Shown here: positions 14,709-22,779 of the stretch, piece by piece | Layout: each line of letters opens with the position of its first letter | Position numbering within the stretch: the first letter of the stretch is position 1 | DNA from: Calditrichota bacterium | GTDB taxonomy: Bacteria > Zixibacteria > MSB-5A5 > GN15 > FEB-12 | DNA length: 24,462 nt | Direction of reading: 5' to 3' | Assembly: GCA_008501655.1 (NCBI GenBank) | Contig: QQUK01000346.1 | Location: 1-24,462 of the forward strand | Position numbers and translations under genes: made by a program | The notes under the pieces: generated by a model | The model's input: the letters and a program-made list of their open reading frames with translations, nothing else | What the model was told of the DNA's origin: nothing | Database searches by the model: none

Positions 14709-14729
14709 CAATCCTTTATTAACTACGCC

Positions 14730-14757
14730 AATATATAGGGCTGTCTTGTGATGTCAA
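14730..14757 (-). promoter_or_regulatory. prfB promoter
   Basis: On the minus strand, a perfect -35 TTGACA (14757-14752), a 16-nt spacer and -10 TATATT (14735-14730). The predicted start near 14723 leaves a short leader with the AAAGGA binding site. Confidence 0.65.
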
Positions 14758-14810
14758 ATAAAAGATAAAATTATGTTGTTTAAGTAACCTTAATTAACTG
14801 AAACTTAGAG

Positions 14811-14838
14811 TTGACAAAAGTAGTCCATTTCTTATCAT
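14811..14838 (+). promoter_or_regulatory. Promoter of the metallo-hydrolase operon (leaderless)
   Basis: A perfect -35 TTGACA (14811-14816), a 16-nt spacer and -10 TATCAT (14833-14838). The ATG begins at 14846, just where transcription should start, and there is no Shine-Dalgarno, so the mRNA is probably leaderless. Confidence 0.65.
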
Positions 14839-14845
14839 ACAACCT

Positions 14846-15490
14846 ATGAAACTACAAATTTTAGTTGTCGGCGGATATCAGGTCAACTGTTGTCTGTATT
14901 ATGATGAAGACAAAAATGAGGGAGTGATTATTGATCCCGGAGACCAGGGAGATCATATTATCTCAACAGTCGAAGAGATTGGTTTTACGCCTCAGGCGAT
15001 TTTACTAACTCATGGGCATGGTGACCATATAGGGGCAGTTGCTGAGGTAAAAGATCATTTTGGCATTCCTCTTTACGCTTGTGAAGATGAAAAGGAACTT
15101 CTTTTAAAACCTGAATTAAATATGTCTGCTTATTCAGGGAATCCGGTGACATCACCTCTTGCTGACCATTGGGTAAAGGATGAAGATTATGTAACCATCG
15201 GTTCTGTTTCTCTGAAAGTATATCACACTCCCGGTCATTCACCTGGCGGAGTATGTTATTTAGATGAAAAAGAGAATCTGATGTTTTGCGGTGATACCCT
15301 GTTTTATGGTTCTATCGGGCGTACAGATTTCCCCGGTTGTTCTACAGAACAGCTTCTCAATTCAATAAAGTCAAAAATCTTAACACTTCCGGACGGAATA
15401 AAGTGTATTCCGGGGCATGGTCCTGCAACTACTATCGGAGCTGAAAGAATTAATAATCCGTTTTTACAGGAAGGTGGTAATTATGTCTGA
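14846..15490 (+). CDS. Metallo-beta-lactamase fold hydrolase (glyoxalase II-like)
   Basis: 214 residues of the glyoxalase II-like subgroup, which hydrolyses thioesters or related substrates using two metal ions. The full ligand set is visible: THGHGDH (HxHxDH), the histidine of HTPGHSPGGVCYL, the aspartate of FCGDTLFYGSIGR, and the last histidine in CIPGHGPATTIGAE. The substrate cannot be deduced. The promoter places the transcript start at or next to the ATG, and no ribosome binding site precedes it. The 3' end overlaps the next gene by 8 nt and holds that gene's Shine-Dalgarno, implying coupled translation. Confidence 0.92.
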   Translation: MKLQILVVGGYQVNCCLYYDEDKNEGVIIDPGDQGDHIISTVEEIGFTPQAILLTHGHGDHIGAVAEVKDHFGIPLYACEDEKELLLKPELNMSAYSGNPVTSPLADHWVKDEDYVTIGSVSLKVYHTPGHSPGGVCYLDEKENLMFCGDTLFYGSIGRTDFPGCSTEQLLNSIKSKILTLPDGIKCIPGHGPATTIGAERINNPFLQEGGNYV

Positions 15491-16334
15491 TTTATCCTCA
15501 ATTGAACCGATTCATATTGAAGGGGTGAAAGATTACCACATGCATTGTGATTATTCCTTTGATGCATCCGGTACCATTGAAGAGTATTGCGAATCTGCTT
15601 TAAGACGGAATCTTGCTGAGATATGCTTCACAACTCATTATGATAATAATCCGAATTCTGATGGTCGTGACCGATTTATCCGAATTGATGGAGAATTACA
15701 GCCTACCTCAATCGATCGCCTTGGTCGATATGTAGATGATGTTCATGCTGCAGCAGAAAAGTATTATGTCAAAGGTATCTCGGTCAAACTCGGTGTTGAA
15801 TTCGGATGGTACAGGGGATGCGAAGAGGAAGCATTAAAACTAAAAGAAAAATATAATTTTGATTATATGCTTTGCGGGATCCATGAAATTGATAATATTA
15901 GTTTTTGTTCAAAATCAGATTTTGAAAAGTGTTTTGCTGATTTGTCACTTGAGGCTATGTTGAAAAAGTATTTTATGCAGGTTAAAGAAGCATCAGATAT
16001 AAAGCTGTTTGATACGATTGCTCATTTCTGTTATTATTATAAGTATGCCAAGAAATATTACGGAGATGCTATTGAAAAAGCTTACGAACCATATCTTGAT
16101 TCGGTGTTTACGACTCTTGTTAAAAATGGAACGGAACTTGAGATAAATACTTCGGGGATCAGGCACGGTATTGAAAGATATTATCCGAATATCGATATTA
16201 TCAATAAAGCTAAAAAAGCCGGAGTGAAGATTATTCATTTAGGTTCCGATGCACATCATCCTACACAGGTTGGATATGAGTTTGAGGTAGCAGCATCAAT
16301 GGTCCCGGATACTATTACCGGATGTGAAGAATAA
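15483..16334 (+). CDS. PHP-domain phosphoesterase (histidinol-phosphatase family)
   Basis: 283 residues with the PHP metal-binding motifs in order: DYHMHCDYS (HxH), FTTHYD, GVEFGW (Glu ligand), GIHEID, DTIAHFCYYY, EINTSG and GSDAHHP near the C-terminus. The layout matches HisJ-type histidinol-phosphate phosphatases, but no other histidine genes are near, so the substrate is uncertain. The ATG at 15483 is chosen over longer alternatives because AGGAAGGTGG (15469-15478) lies just upstream and the longer frame only overlaps the hydrolase gene. The start overlaps the upstream stop by 8 nt. The DNA glycosylase gene follows after 5 nt, making a compact operon. Confidence 0.88.
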   Translation: MSDLSSIEPIHIEGVKDYHMHCDYSFDASGTIEEYCESALRRNLAEICFTTHYDNNPNSDGRDRFIRIDGELQPTSIDRLGRYVDDVHAAAEKYYVKGISVKLGVEFGWYRGCEEEALKLKEKYNFDYMLCGIHEIDNISFCSKSDFEKCFADLSLEAMLKKYFMQVKEASDIKLFDTIAHFCYYYKYAKKYYGDAIEKAYEPYLDSVFTTLVKNGTELEINTSGIRHGIERYYPNIDIINKAKKAGVKIIHLGSDAHHPTQVGYEFEVAASMVPDTITGCEE

Positions 16335-16339
16335 CTGTT

Positions 16340-16927
16340 TTGTCTCCCCGTTGCAAAAAACTTCCCCGATCATTTTATGAGAGAGACACCCTCATAGTAG
16401 CCGAAGATATTCTCGGAAAATATATCATTTATCAGACTAATGACAGTAAACTATCAGCACGGATTGTTGAAGTCGAGGCTTATATTGGTAAAGGAGACCC
16501 GGCATGTCATGCCCACAAAGGGATGACAAAAAGGAATGAGGTTATGTTCGGCAAAGCCGGTCATGCTTACATCTATTTTATTTATGGGATGTATCATTGT
16601 CTGAATTTTGTAACAGAACGGGAAGGGTTCCCGGCAGCAGTACTGTTACGTGCGGCTGAACCTGTTGAAGGACTTGAAGTAATGAGAAATGTAATGACAG
16701 ATAAAGCTGACCGGAAGCTTCTTGCCGGTCCCGGTTTATTCTGTAAAGTGTTTGGGTTGTCCAGAGAACAAAATGGACTTGATTTAACCAAAAAGACCAT
16801 ATATCTTGAAGACCGATTTGACAAAAATGTTGAGTTAGCAAAATCAGCAAGAATTGGAATAAGCGAAGGAAAAGAATTAGAATGGAGATTTTATGATAAA
16901 AATTCTCCATCAATATCACGGAAATAA
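16340..16927 (+). CDS. 3-methyladenine DNA glycosylase (AAG/MPG type)
   Basis: 195 residues of the alkyladenine DNA glycosylase family, which excises alkylated purines in base excision repair. LPRSFYERDTLIVAEDILGKYI, the VEVEAYIGKGDPACHAHKG segment with the catalytic Glu, YIYFIYGMYHCLN, VLLRAAEP and LLAGPGLFCKVFGL follow the family pattern closely, and the length is normal. The start is read as TTG at 16340, 5 nt after the PHP gene stop. No ATG is available before the conserved N-terminus and the Shine-Dalgarno is weak, so translation may depend on coupling to the upstream gene. Confidence 0.92.
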   Translation: MSPRCKKLPRSFYERDTLIVAEDILGKYIIYQTNDSKLSARIVEVEAYIGKGDPACHAHKGMTKRNEVMFGKAGHAYIYFIYGMYHCLNFVTEREGFPAAVLLRAAEPVEGLEVMRNVMTDKADRKLLAGPGLFCKVFGLSREQNGLDLTKKTIYLEDRFDKNVELAKSARIGISEGKELEWRFYDKNSPSISRK

Positions 16928-16967
16928 TTGAGAAATAATTAATAGGTATATTTGAAGGGAATTATTG

Positions 16968-18290
16968 ATGCCACCTAAAAAAACGGCAAAAAAGAAAACC
17001 ACTAAAAAACACTCGAGATCTGTTGTACAGAGAAAAAATACAACAATTCCGATTTCTGTGTTTGCGAATGTGATGAAGCAGATTGATGCTGCTGCTGAAA
17101 AATTACACATTGATAAGTCGATTATGGACTTTATTAAAGTTCCTCGTCGGTCGACCATGATGAATCTACCGGTTCGAATGGATGATGGGTCGTTTAAAAT
17201 GTTTCAGGCGTTTCGTGTTCAGCATTCAATCGCTCGCGGCCCGGCTAAAGGTGGAATTCGGTTTCATCCAAATGTAAGTCTGGATGAAGTACAGGCACTC
17301 GCTTCGTGGATGACCTGGAAATCTGCTGTAGTAAATATCCCGTTTGGTGGTGGTAAGGGCGGCGTAGTCTGTGACCCAACAAAAATGTCAGAAGGTGAAC
17401 TTGAGCGGACAATGCGGAGATATACCGCTGATATGATTGACCTCTTTGGTCCCGATGATGATGTTCCTGCTCCTGACGTAGGAACCGGTCCAAAAACGAT
17501 GGCATGGTTTATGGATACCTACTCAATGCGTGAAAACAGATCTATTCCAGGTGTTGTAACCGGAAAACCGATAAACCTTGGCGGTTCTCTCGGTCGTAAT
17601 GAAGCTACCGGCAGAGGAGTCATGCTGACAACCCGTTCTGCGGCAAAACATCTTGGGCTTGATTTAGCTACTGCTACTGCATCGGTTCAGGGATTTGGTA
17701 ATGTCGGTTCTATTTCAGCAAGACTGCTTCATGAACTTGGTGTTAAATTTACTCATGTTGCTGATGTTACCGGATCAATTACTAACTCCAAGGGTATTGA
17801 TATTCCTAAACTGATAAAATATGTTGAAAAAAATAAAACTGTACTCGGTTTTCCGGGAACAAAGGAATGTAAGCCGCAGGATGTGCTTTATGCCAAGGTT
17901 GACATCTTAGTTCCGGCAGCTTTAGAAAATCAGATAACCGAAAAAAATGCCGGAAAAGTAAGAGCCAGAATTATTGCTGAGGGTGCAAATGGTCCGGTTA
18001 CCCCGGAAGCAGATGTTATCCTTGCTAAGAATAATATTTTTGTGATTCCGGATATCCTTTGTAACGCCGGTGGTGTTACTGTATCATATTTCGAATGGGT
18101 ACAGAATAGAATCGGATATTACTGGACTGAAGAAGAGGTCAACCAGAGACTTGAACAGAAAATGGATCTGGCTTTTGAAGATGTCCTTAAAGCTTCTAAA
18201 GATAACAAAACAACCATGCGTATAGCAGCATTTATCGTAGCTATTACAAGAGTTGTTGATGTCGTGAAACTTCGCGGAATCTATTCCTGA
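16968..18290 (+). CDS. Glutamate dehydrogenase (Glu/Leu/Phe/Val family)
   Basis: 440 residues. Interconverts glutamate with 2-oxoglutarate and ammonia using NAD(P). Key blocks are FRVQHSIARGPAKGGIRFHP, containing the catalytic Lys region, NIPFGGGKGGVVCDP, PAPDVGTGPKTMAW, LGGSLGRNEATGRG, and the nucleotide-binding VQGFGNVGS. The ATG at 16968 is preferred to the TTG immediately before it, with AAGGGA (16955-16960) 7 nt upstream. The first 25 or so residues (PPKKTAKKKTTKKHSRSVVQ) are an unusual Lys/Arg-rich tail not normal in this enzyme. The gene is separated from the glycosylase by 40 nt and closed by a strong terminator. Confidence 0.95.
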   Translation: MPPKKTAKKKTTKKHSRSVVQRKNTTIPISVFANVMKQIDAAAEKLHIDKSIMDFIKVPRRSTMMNLPVRMDDGSFKMFQAFRVQHSIARGPAKGGIRFHPNVSLDEVQALASWMTWKSAVVNIPFGGGKGGVVCDPTKMSEGELERTMRRYTADMIDLFGPDDDVPAPDVGTGPKTMAWFMDTYSMRENRSIPGVVTGKPINLGGSLGRNEATGRGVMLTTRSAAKHLGLDLATATASVQGFGNVGSISARLLHELGVKFTHVADVTGSITNSKGIDIPKLIKYVEKNKTVLGFPGTKECKPQDVLYAKVDILVPAALENQITEKNAGKVRARIIAEGANGPVTPEADVILAKNNIFVIPDILCNAGGVTVSYFEWVQNRIGYYWTEEEVNQRLEQKMDLAFEDVLKASKDNKTTMRIAAFIVAITRVVDVVKLRGIYS

Positions 18291-18308
18291 TTTTTTCCGT
18301 TTAAGGTT

Positions 18309-18342
18309 AAAAAGCGGTGTCTATTTTGATACCGCTTTTTTT
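18309..18342 (+). terminator. Rho-independent terminator after glutamate dehydrogenase
   Basis: AAAAAGCGGTGTC (18309-18321) pairs with GATACCGC and the following T-run (18328-18342), with one G-T pair and a six-base loop. It ends in seven T and lies about 20 nt after the stop. Confidence 0.92.
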
Positions 18343-18400
18343 ATTAAAAACTTGTATAAGGTTCAGCAATGGTTATTTTATTTGAAAATAAGGAAACAAG

Positions 18401-19021
18401 ATGTCAGATATATCACTGGTAGAAGGAATCACAATATACGTACCGATATTTCTCTTATCGATAACGATACATGAATTTTTCCACGCCTGGTCAGCGAATA
18501 AGTTTGGTGATCCGACTGCTAAAAATCTCGGTCGGTTGACTCTCATGCCGCATGCTCATTTGGATTTGTTAGGTACTGCTGTCTTTTTTCTTTCTCATTT
18601 CACTTTTGGATGGGCGAAACCGGTTCCGGTCAACCCGTTTAATCTGAAAAATCCGGCAAGAGATGATTTCTGGATTTCATTTGCCGGACCTTTATCTAAT
18701 TTTGGACAGGCTATAATTTTCGGTTTTCTCTTTCAGGTGCTGATTTTAAACTATGGATTACAGTCGAGTTATTTCCAGACATTTTTTCAGGCGGGAGTAC
18801 TCATTAATTTAGTCTTAGCTTTTTTTAACCTTATTCCGCTGTTTCCTTTGGATGGGTCACACATGTTGAGATATTTTATTCCGGATAAATATGATGCTCA
18901 GATGGAGCAGTTCGAACGATACTCACCGTTTCTTTTATTGTTTCTCTTTTTTACCGGCATTCATAGTTATATTCTCGGACCGTTGATTGGACCTATGTAT
19001 CGTATACTATTAGGATATTGA
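18401..19021 (+). CDS. Site-2 protease family membrane metallopeptidase (M50)
   Basis: 206 residues, polytopic. The zinc motif HExxH is in TIHEFFHAW and the second metal-binding segment is NLIPLFPLDGSHML, both set in hydrophobic helices, as in the short YwhC-like S2P group that lacks PDZ domains. GWAKPVPVNPFNLKNPARDDFWISFAGPLSNF is also typical. Such enzymes cut membrane-embedded substrates, often in signalling; the target here is unknown. The TGA stop overlaps the ATG of the following lipoprotein gene by one base (TGATG), so the two are translationally coupled and may act together. Confidence 0.93.
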   Translation: MSDISLVEGITIYVPIFLLSITIHEFFHAWSANKFGDPTAKNLGRLTLMPHAHLDLLGTAVFFLSHFTFGWAKPVPVNPFNLKNPARDDFWISFAGPLSNFGQAIIFGFLFQVLILNYGLQSSYFQTFFQAGVLINLVLAFFNLIPLFPLDGSHMLRYFIPDKYDAQMEQFERYSPFLLLFLFFTGIHSYILGPLIGPMYRILLGY

Positions 19022-19695
19022 TGTTGAAACTAATTCCATTTGTCATATCATTGTTTGTAATATTATCCGGTTGTTCAGGTGGATACCAATCTATCGCAGA
19101 AGAGGAGTCAATCGAGAATAACATTAAAATAAATGCTGATGCATATCTCTTTGATGCAAAAGTGATTCAAAATGGTAAGCCTACTTCAGTTCGATTATAT
19201 TTTTATCAGACTGACTCAATCATAGGAATCGGAGGGAGAGGCTATCTTGGAAAAGGCGCCTTAAAAGGGTGGATAACGGCGGATTCCATAAAAGTTATGT
19301 TCCCTACAACGAAAGAATATCTCTTTGAATCGGTCTCTGACTTATTCTCATCGTTTGCTTGTGCTGATGATATTCCAGAATTTGAGTTGATGTCTCTCTT
19401 TTCAGTTTTACCGGATAGACTTTTTGCAGATTCAATAATAACCGTGAATCGTGTCGATGATGATACTGATGATAAAAGACGAGAGTATATGATTACGATT
19501 GAAGGATGTCTCTGGAATCTGTACCTTCGGTATGATTATCGTGATGACCGATTTGTTATTCGGAATTTTGAATTTGATGATGGAAAAACTACAACCCTTT
19601 CCGGAAAAAGAAGAGAATATAAGACCGACCAGAATATAAAACTGGCAAAATTCAAAGTCCCTCTCAGTCCTGAATACATTCGTATAATTCCTTAA
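19021..19695 (+). CDS. Lipoprotein, possibly LolA/DUF4292-like
   Basis: 224 residues. MLKLIPFVISLFVILSGCSGG is a lipoprotein signal peptide with lipobox LSGC. The body alternates charged beta-type strands (NADAYLFDAKVIQNGKPTSVRLYFYQ, GYLGKGALKGWITADSIKVMFP), reminiscent of LolA-like envelope lipoproteins such as DUF4292, but I cannot confirm this by eye. The ATG at 19021 is preferred to the TTG just before it. The gene directly overlaps the end of the M50 protease gene and is followed, after a fresh promoter, by an MsbA-like exporter, consistent with an envelope role. Confidence 0.75.
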   Translation: MLKLIPFVISLFVILSGCSGGYQSIAEEESIENNIKINADAYLFDAKVIQNGKPTSVRLYFYQTDSIIGIGGRGYLGKGALKGWITADSIKVMFPTTKEYLFESVSDLFSSFACADDIPEFELMSLFSVLPDRLFADSIITVNRVDDDTDDKRREYMITIEGCLWNLYLRYDYRDDRFVIRNFEFDDGKTTTLSGKRREYKTDQNIKLAKFKVPLSPEYIRIIP

Positions 19696-19715
19696 ATTTC
19701 AGCAATTTATCCCGG

Positions 19716-19744
19716 TTGACAACTGTTGTGAAATATATCATATT
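19716..19744 (+). promoter_or_regulatory. Promoter of the ABC exporter/glycosyltransferase operon
   Basis: A perfect -35 TTGACA (19716-19721), a 17-nt spacer and -10 CATATT (19739-19744, four of six). The GTG start is 29 nt downstream, with a GGAG binding site between them. Confidence 0.6.
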
Positions 19745-19772
19745 TAAAGATTATGCTAATTTGGAGTAATTT

Positions 19773-21659
19773 GTGAATTTATATACAAGAACATTTTCCG
19801 TTTTAAAACCGTTCTGGAAACAACTGCTTACTGCATCCGGTTCGGCTGCACTTCATGCTATTTTCTCCGGTTTGCTTGTGTGGATGTTCGGTCCGCTTTT
19901 AATGACATTATTCCAGGTTGAAGCGATTCCGGGTGTTACTGACATGGTTCCGCAAGGGAATGTTGAACAGGTTGCTCCAGATTCCGGTTCTGGGATGTTT
20001 TCGTCATTTTCAGATTACTTGATTTCATTAAAAGATTCAATGAAATCGACAATTGATAAAGTTGTCGCTGCTGAAAGCCGTAAAGGGATGTTGTTTAATT
20101 TCTGCTGGCTGATTCTTTTAATAGTTGTTGCTAAAAATTTCTTTTTGTATATCCAGGGATTTTTTATGGCGTATGTCCAGCAGTCGGTCATACGAACTTT
20201 TCGGGATACATTGTTTATAAAATATCAAAAACTCTCACTCCAATATTTTCATGCCCGCAGAACCGGAGAAGTAATCTCACGGGTGACCAACGATGTAACT
20301 ATTCTTAACGAAGCTGTTGATATCGGGTTTAACCGCCTGGTTACTGATACAATTCTGGTAGTTGTCTTTGCTTCTTTCCTTATTATTCTGAGTTGGAAAC
20401 TTACTTTGCTTTCCATGATAATTTTACCAGTCGTGTTCTGGTTTATCTGGTTCATTGGAAAGAAACTTCGTAAATATTCGGAACGGTCTCAGGAAAAAAT
20501 GTCCGATGTGAATTCTGTCTTAGAAGAAGCTGTTAATAATATGCGAATCGTTAAAGCCTTTTCAATGGAAAATTTTGAGATTAAAAAATTTAGTGCTGCG
20601 ACTTACGACTTTTTCAAATCATTGCTTCGCATGACCCGGATCCGACACCTTGCTTCACCTATAAATGATACCTTAGCGACATTTGCTGGGGTTGTTATTT
20701 TACTTTATGCAGGTAATAATATTATAAGTGGTGTTGGAGAACTGGATGCCGGTGACTTTATGACCTATCTACTTGCAATGCAGCAGTTGATACGACCGGT
20801 GAAGTCGTTAAGTCAGATACATATTAAGATTCAGGAAGGGATGGCAGCTTCAGAGAGGGTTTTCTCAGTCATTGATTCTGATGAAAAGATAAAAGATTTA
20901 CCTGTTCCAAAACATATATCAAAGTTAAGTGATACAATTAAGTATCAGAATGTTTCTTTCCAATATGCTACCGGTGATCAGGTTCTGAAAAATATTTCCT
21001 TCGAAGTTAAAAAAGGAGAAGTCATAGCATTTGTCGGACCTTCCGGTGGTGGTAAGTCGACACTCTTAGACCTACTCCCAAGATTTTATGATCCGCAAAG
21101 CGGGGTGATATCTATCGATGGCGTTGATATTAAAGAATACAAGCTGAGTGATTTACGTTCATTGATGGGAATTGTCACTCAGGAGACATATTTGTTCAAT
21201 GATACAATTTTTAATAATATTGCTTATGGCATGGAGGGTGCCAGTGAAAATGATGTGATTGAAGCTGCCAGGATGGCAAATGCTCATAGGTTTATTGATG
21301 AATTTCCTGAAAAATATAATTCTGTCATAGGTAATCGCGGTGTTAAACTATCGGGTGGACAAAGACAACGTCTTGCAATTGCCCGCGCTTTGATGAAAAA
21401 TCCGGAGATTTTGATATTTGATGAAGCAACATCTGCACTTGATACTGAATCAGAAGCATTGGTTCAGGAAGCGATTGATCGATTGATGCAAAACAGAACA
21501 TCACTTGTTATTGCCCATCGGCTTTCTACTATCAAAAATGCTAATAGGATTTTGGTCGTGGAAAATGGTATCATATCTGAATCCGGGACTCATAATGACC
21601 TTATGCTCAAAGACGGTAAATATAAAAAATTATATACAATGCAGTTTTCGGAGGTCTGA
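19773..21659 (+). CDS. ABC transporter, MsbA-like lipid exporter
   Basis: 628 residues, a fused membrane plus ATPase half-transporter. Six transmembrane helices precede the nucleotide-binding domain, which has Walker A GPSGGGKST (from residue 422), Q-loop VTQETYLF, signature LSGGQRQR (from residue 526), Walker B ILIFDEATSALD and H-loop IAHRLST. The region between the first two helices (about residues 45-110) is long and polar, an extended periplasmic loop. The GTG start has GGAG (19763-19766) 6 nt upstream. As the first gene of an operon with three glycosyltransferases, it most likely flips a lipid A-core or other glycolipid precursor, but substrate assignment is by context. Confidence 0.92.
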   Translation: MNLYTRTFSVLKPFWKQLLTASGSAALHAIFSGLLVWMFGPLLMTLFQVEAIPGVTDMVPQGNVEQVAPDSGSGMFSSFSDYLISLKDSMKSTIDKVVAAESRKGMLFNFCWLILLIVVAKNFFLYIQGFFMAYVQQSVIRTFRDTLFIKYQKLSLQYFHARRTGEVISRVTNDVTILNEAVDIGFNRLVTDTILVVVFASFLIILSWKLTLLSMIILPVVFWFIWFIGKKLRKYSERSQEKMSDVNSVLEEAVNNMRIVKAFSMENFEIKKFSAATYDFFKSLLRMTRIRHLASPINDTLATFAGVVILLYAGNNIISGVGELDAGDFMTYLLAMQQLIRPVKSLSQIHIKIQEGMAASERVFSVIDSDEKIKDLPVPKHISKLSDTIKYQNVSFQYATGDQVLKNISFEVKKGEVIAFVGPSGGGKSTLLDLLPRFYDPQSGVISIDGVDIKEYKLSDLRSLMGIVTQETYLFNDTIFNNIAYGMEGASENDVIEAARMANAHRFIDEFPEKYNSVIGNRGVKLSGGQRQRLAIARALMKNPEILIFDEATSALDTESEALVQEAIDRLMQNRTSLVIAHRLSTIKNANRILVVENGIISESGTHNDLMLKDGKYKKLYTMQFSEV

Positions 21660-22771
21660 TGCGGGTTGCATTTTTGAATTCTATTGAAAAAGATATCTAT
21701 GGAGGGATGGAGGAATGGATTCGACTTGCAGCGCTTGCCCTGGCATCGAAAGGTCATGAGGTAACATTGATTGGACGAAAAGATTCCTATTTTCTGCAAC
21801 GTGCCGGTGAACCGTTTGAAAATATCAACACTTTCCCATTAAATATTGGTGGTGATTTTAATCCGGCAACAATAAAGCAAATTAAGAAATTTCTTGATGA
21901 AAACCAAATTGATGTAATTACCGTGAATTTTAATAAAGATGTCCGGCTTGGCGGTCTTGCAGCAAGGTTTAACGGTACAACAAAAGTTATCTGGTCAGTC
22001 GGGTTGAATATTACCAAAGATAAAATGATTCATAAGCTTCTGACCCCGAAACTTGTCGACCACGTAATCGTACCATCACAGTCTTTAAAAAACGAAATTA
22101 CAGAACTTGGATATATCAGCAAAGAAATTACAACCGTTATTCCAATTTGTATAGAAGATATCGAACTTCCTGAAAAAGCTGAATCGAGAAAAAAAGTTAT
22201 CAGCATGTATAACCTTCCTGAGGATTCAATTTTATCTGTGACGTCGGGGAGACTGGTTGAGCAAAAGGGACATGACTTTTTAATTGAAGCTGCACCGGAT
22301 ATTGTAAAGGAATATCCTCAACTCCGTTTTCTGTTTTTAGGTGATGGTCAGCGCGAATATATGTATCACGCAATGATAACAGAGAGAAGATTAGAAAAGC
22401 ATTTTGTTTTCTGTGGGATGCTTGATGATGTTGAAACTCATCTTTCTGCTGCAGATATCATGATTCATCCATCAAGAGTGGAACCTTTTGGAATCGCTAT
22501 ATTAGAAGGGATGAGGGCAGGTCTCCCGGTTATTGCATCTCATGTCGGCGGCATCCCGGAGGTTGTCAAAGACGGTTTCAATGCAAAATTAATTGAAGCG
22601 GAAAATGTGAAACAACTGAGTGAAACAGTTAATTTGTTACTCAAAGATAGAAACAGTTTAGGACAAATGGCACAAAACAGCAGAGAGAGATTTGAATCCG
22701 AATTTTCTCTTGAAAAAATGTCAGGGAAACTTGAAAATGTATACTGTTCTGTTTCGTCAGTAAATGTATGA
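21659..22771 (+). CDS. Glycosyltransferase family 4
   Basis: 370 residues in a GT-B fold. It starts MRVAFLNSIEKDIYGGMEEWI, with the glycine-rich acceptor loop, and has the donor-side SGRLVEQKGHDFLIEA and the EX7E motif in EPFGIAILEGM, followed by GLPVIASHVGGIPEVV. It transfers a sugar from a nucleotide donor; donor and acceptor are not deducible. The ATG overlaps the exporter's TGA by one base (TGATG), so the two are coupled, pointing to a role in the glycolipid that the exporter moves. Confidence 0.93.
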   Translation: MRVAFLNSIEKDIYGGMEEWIRLAALALASKGHEVTLIGRKDSYFLQRAGEPFENINTFPLNIGGDFNPATIKQIKKFLDENQIDVITVNFNKDVRLGGLAARFNGTTKVIWSVGLNITKDKMIHKLLTPKLVDHVIVPSQSLKNEITELGYISKEITTVIPICIEDIELPEKAESRKKVISMYNLPEDSILSVTSGRLVEQKGHDFLIEAAPDIVKEYPQLRFLFLGDGQREYMYHAMITERRLEKHFVFCGMLDDVETHLSAADIMIHPSRVEPFGIAILEGMRAGLPVIASHVGGIPEVVKDGFNAKLIEAENVKQLSETVNLLLKDRNSLGQMAQNSRERFESEFSLEKMSGKLENVYCSVSSVNV

Positions 22772-22779
22772 TATGAATT

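Noticed and set aside
15417..15482. Longer N-terminus for the PHP phosphoesterase
   Set aside because: It overlaps conserved hydrolase codons, adds no family sequence, and the ATG at 15483 has a good binding site.
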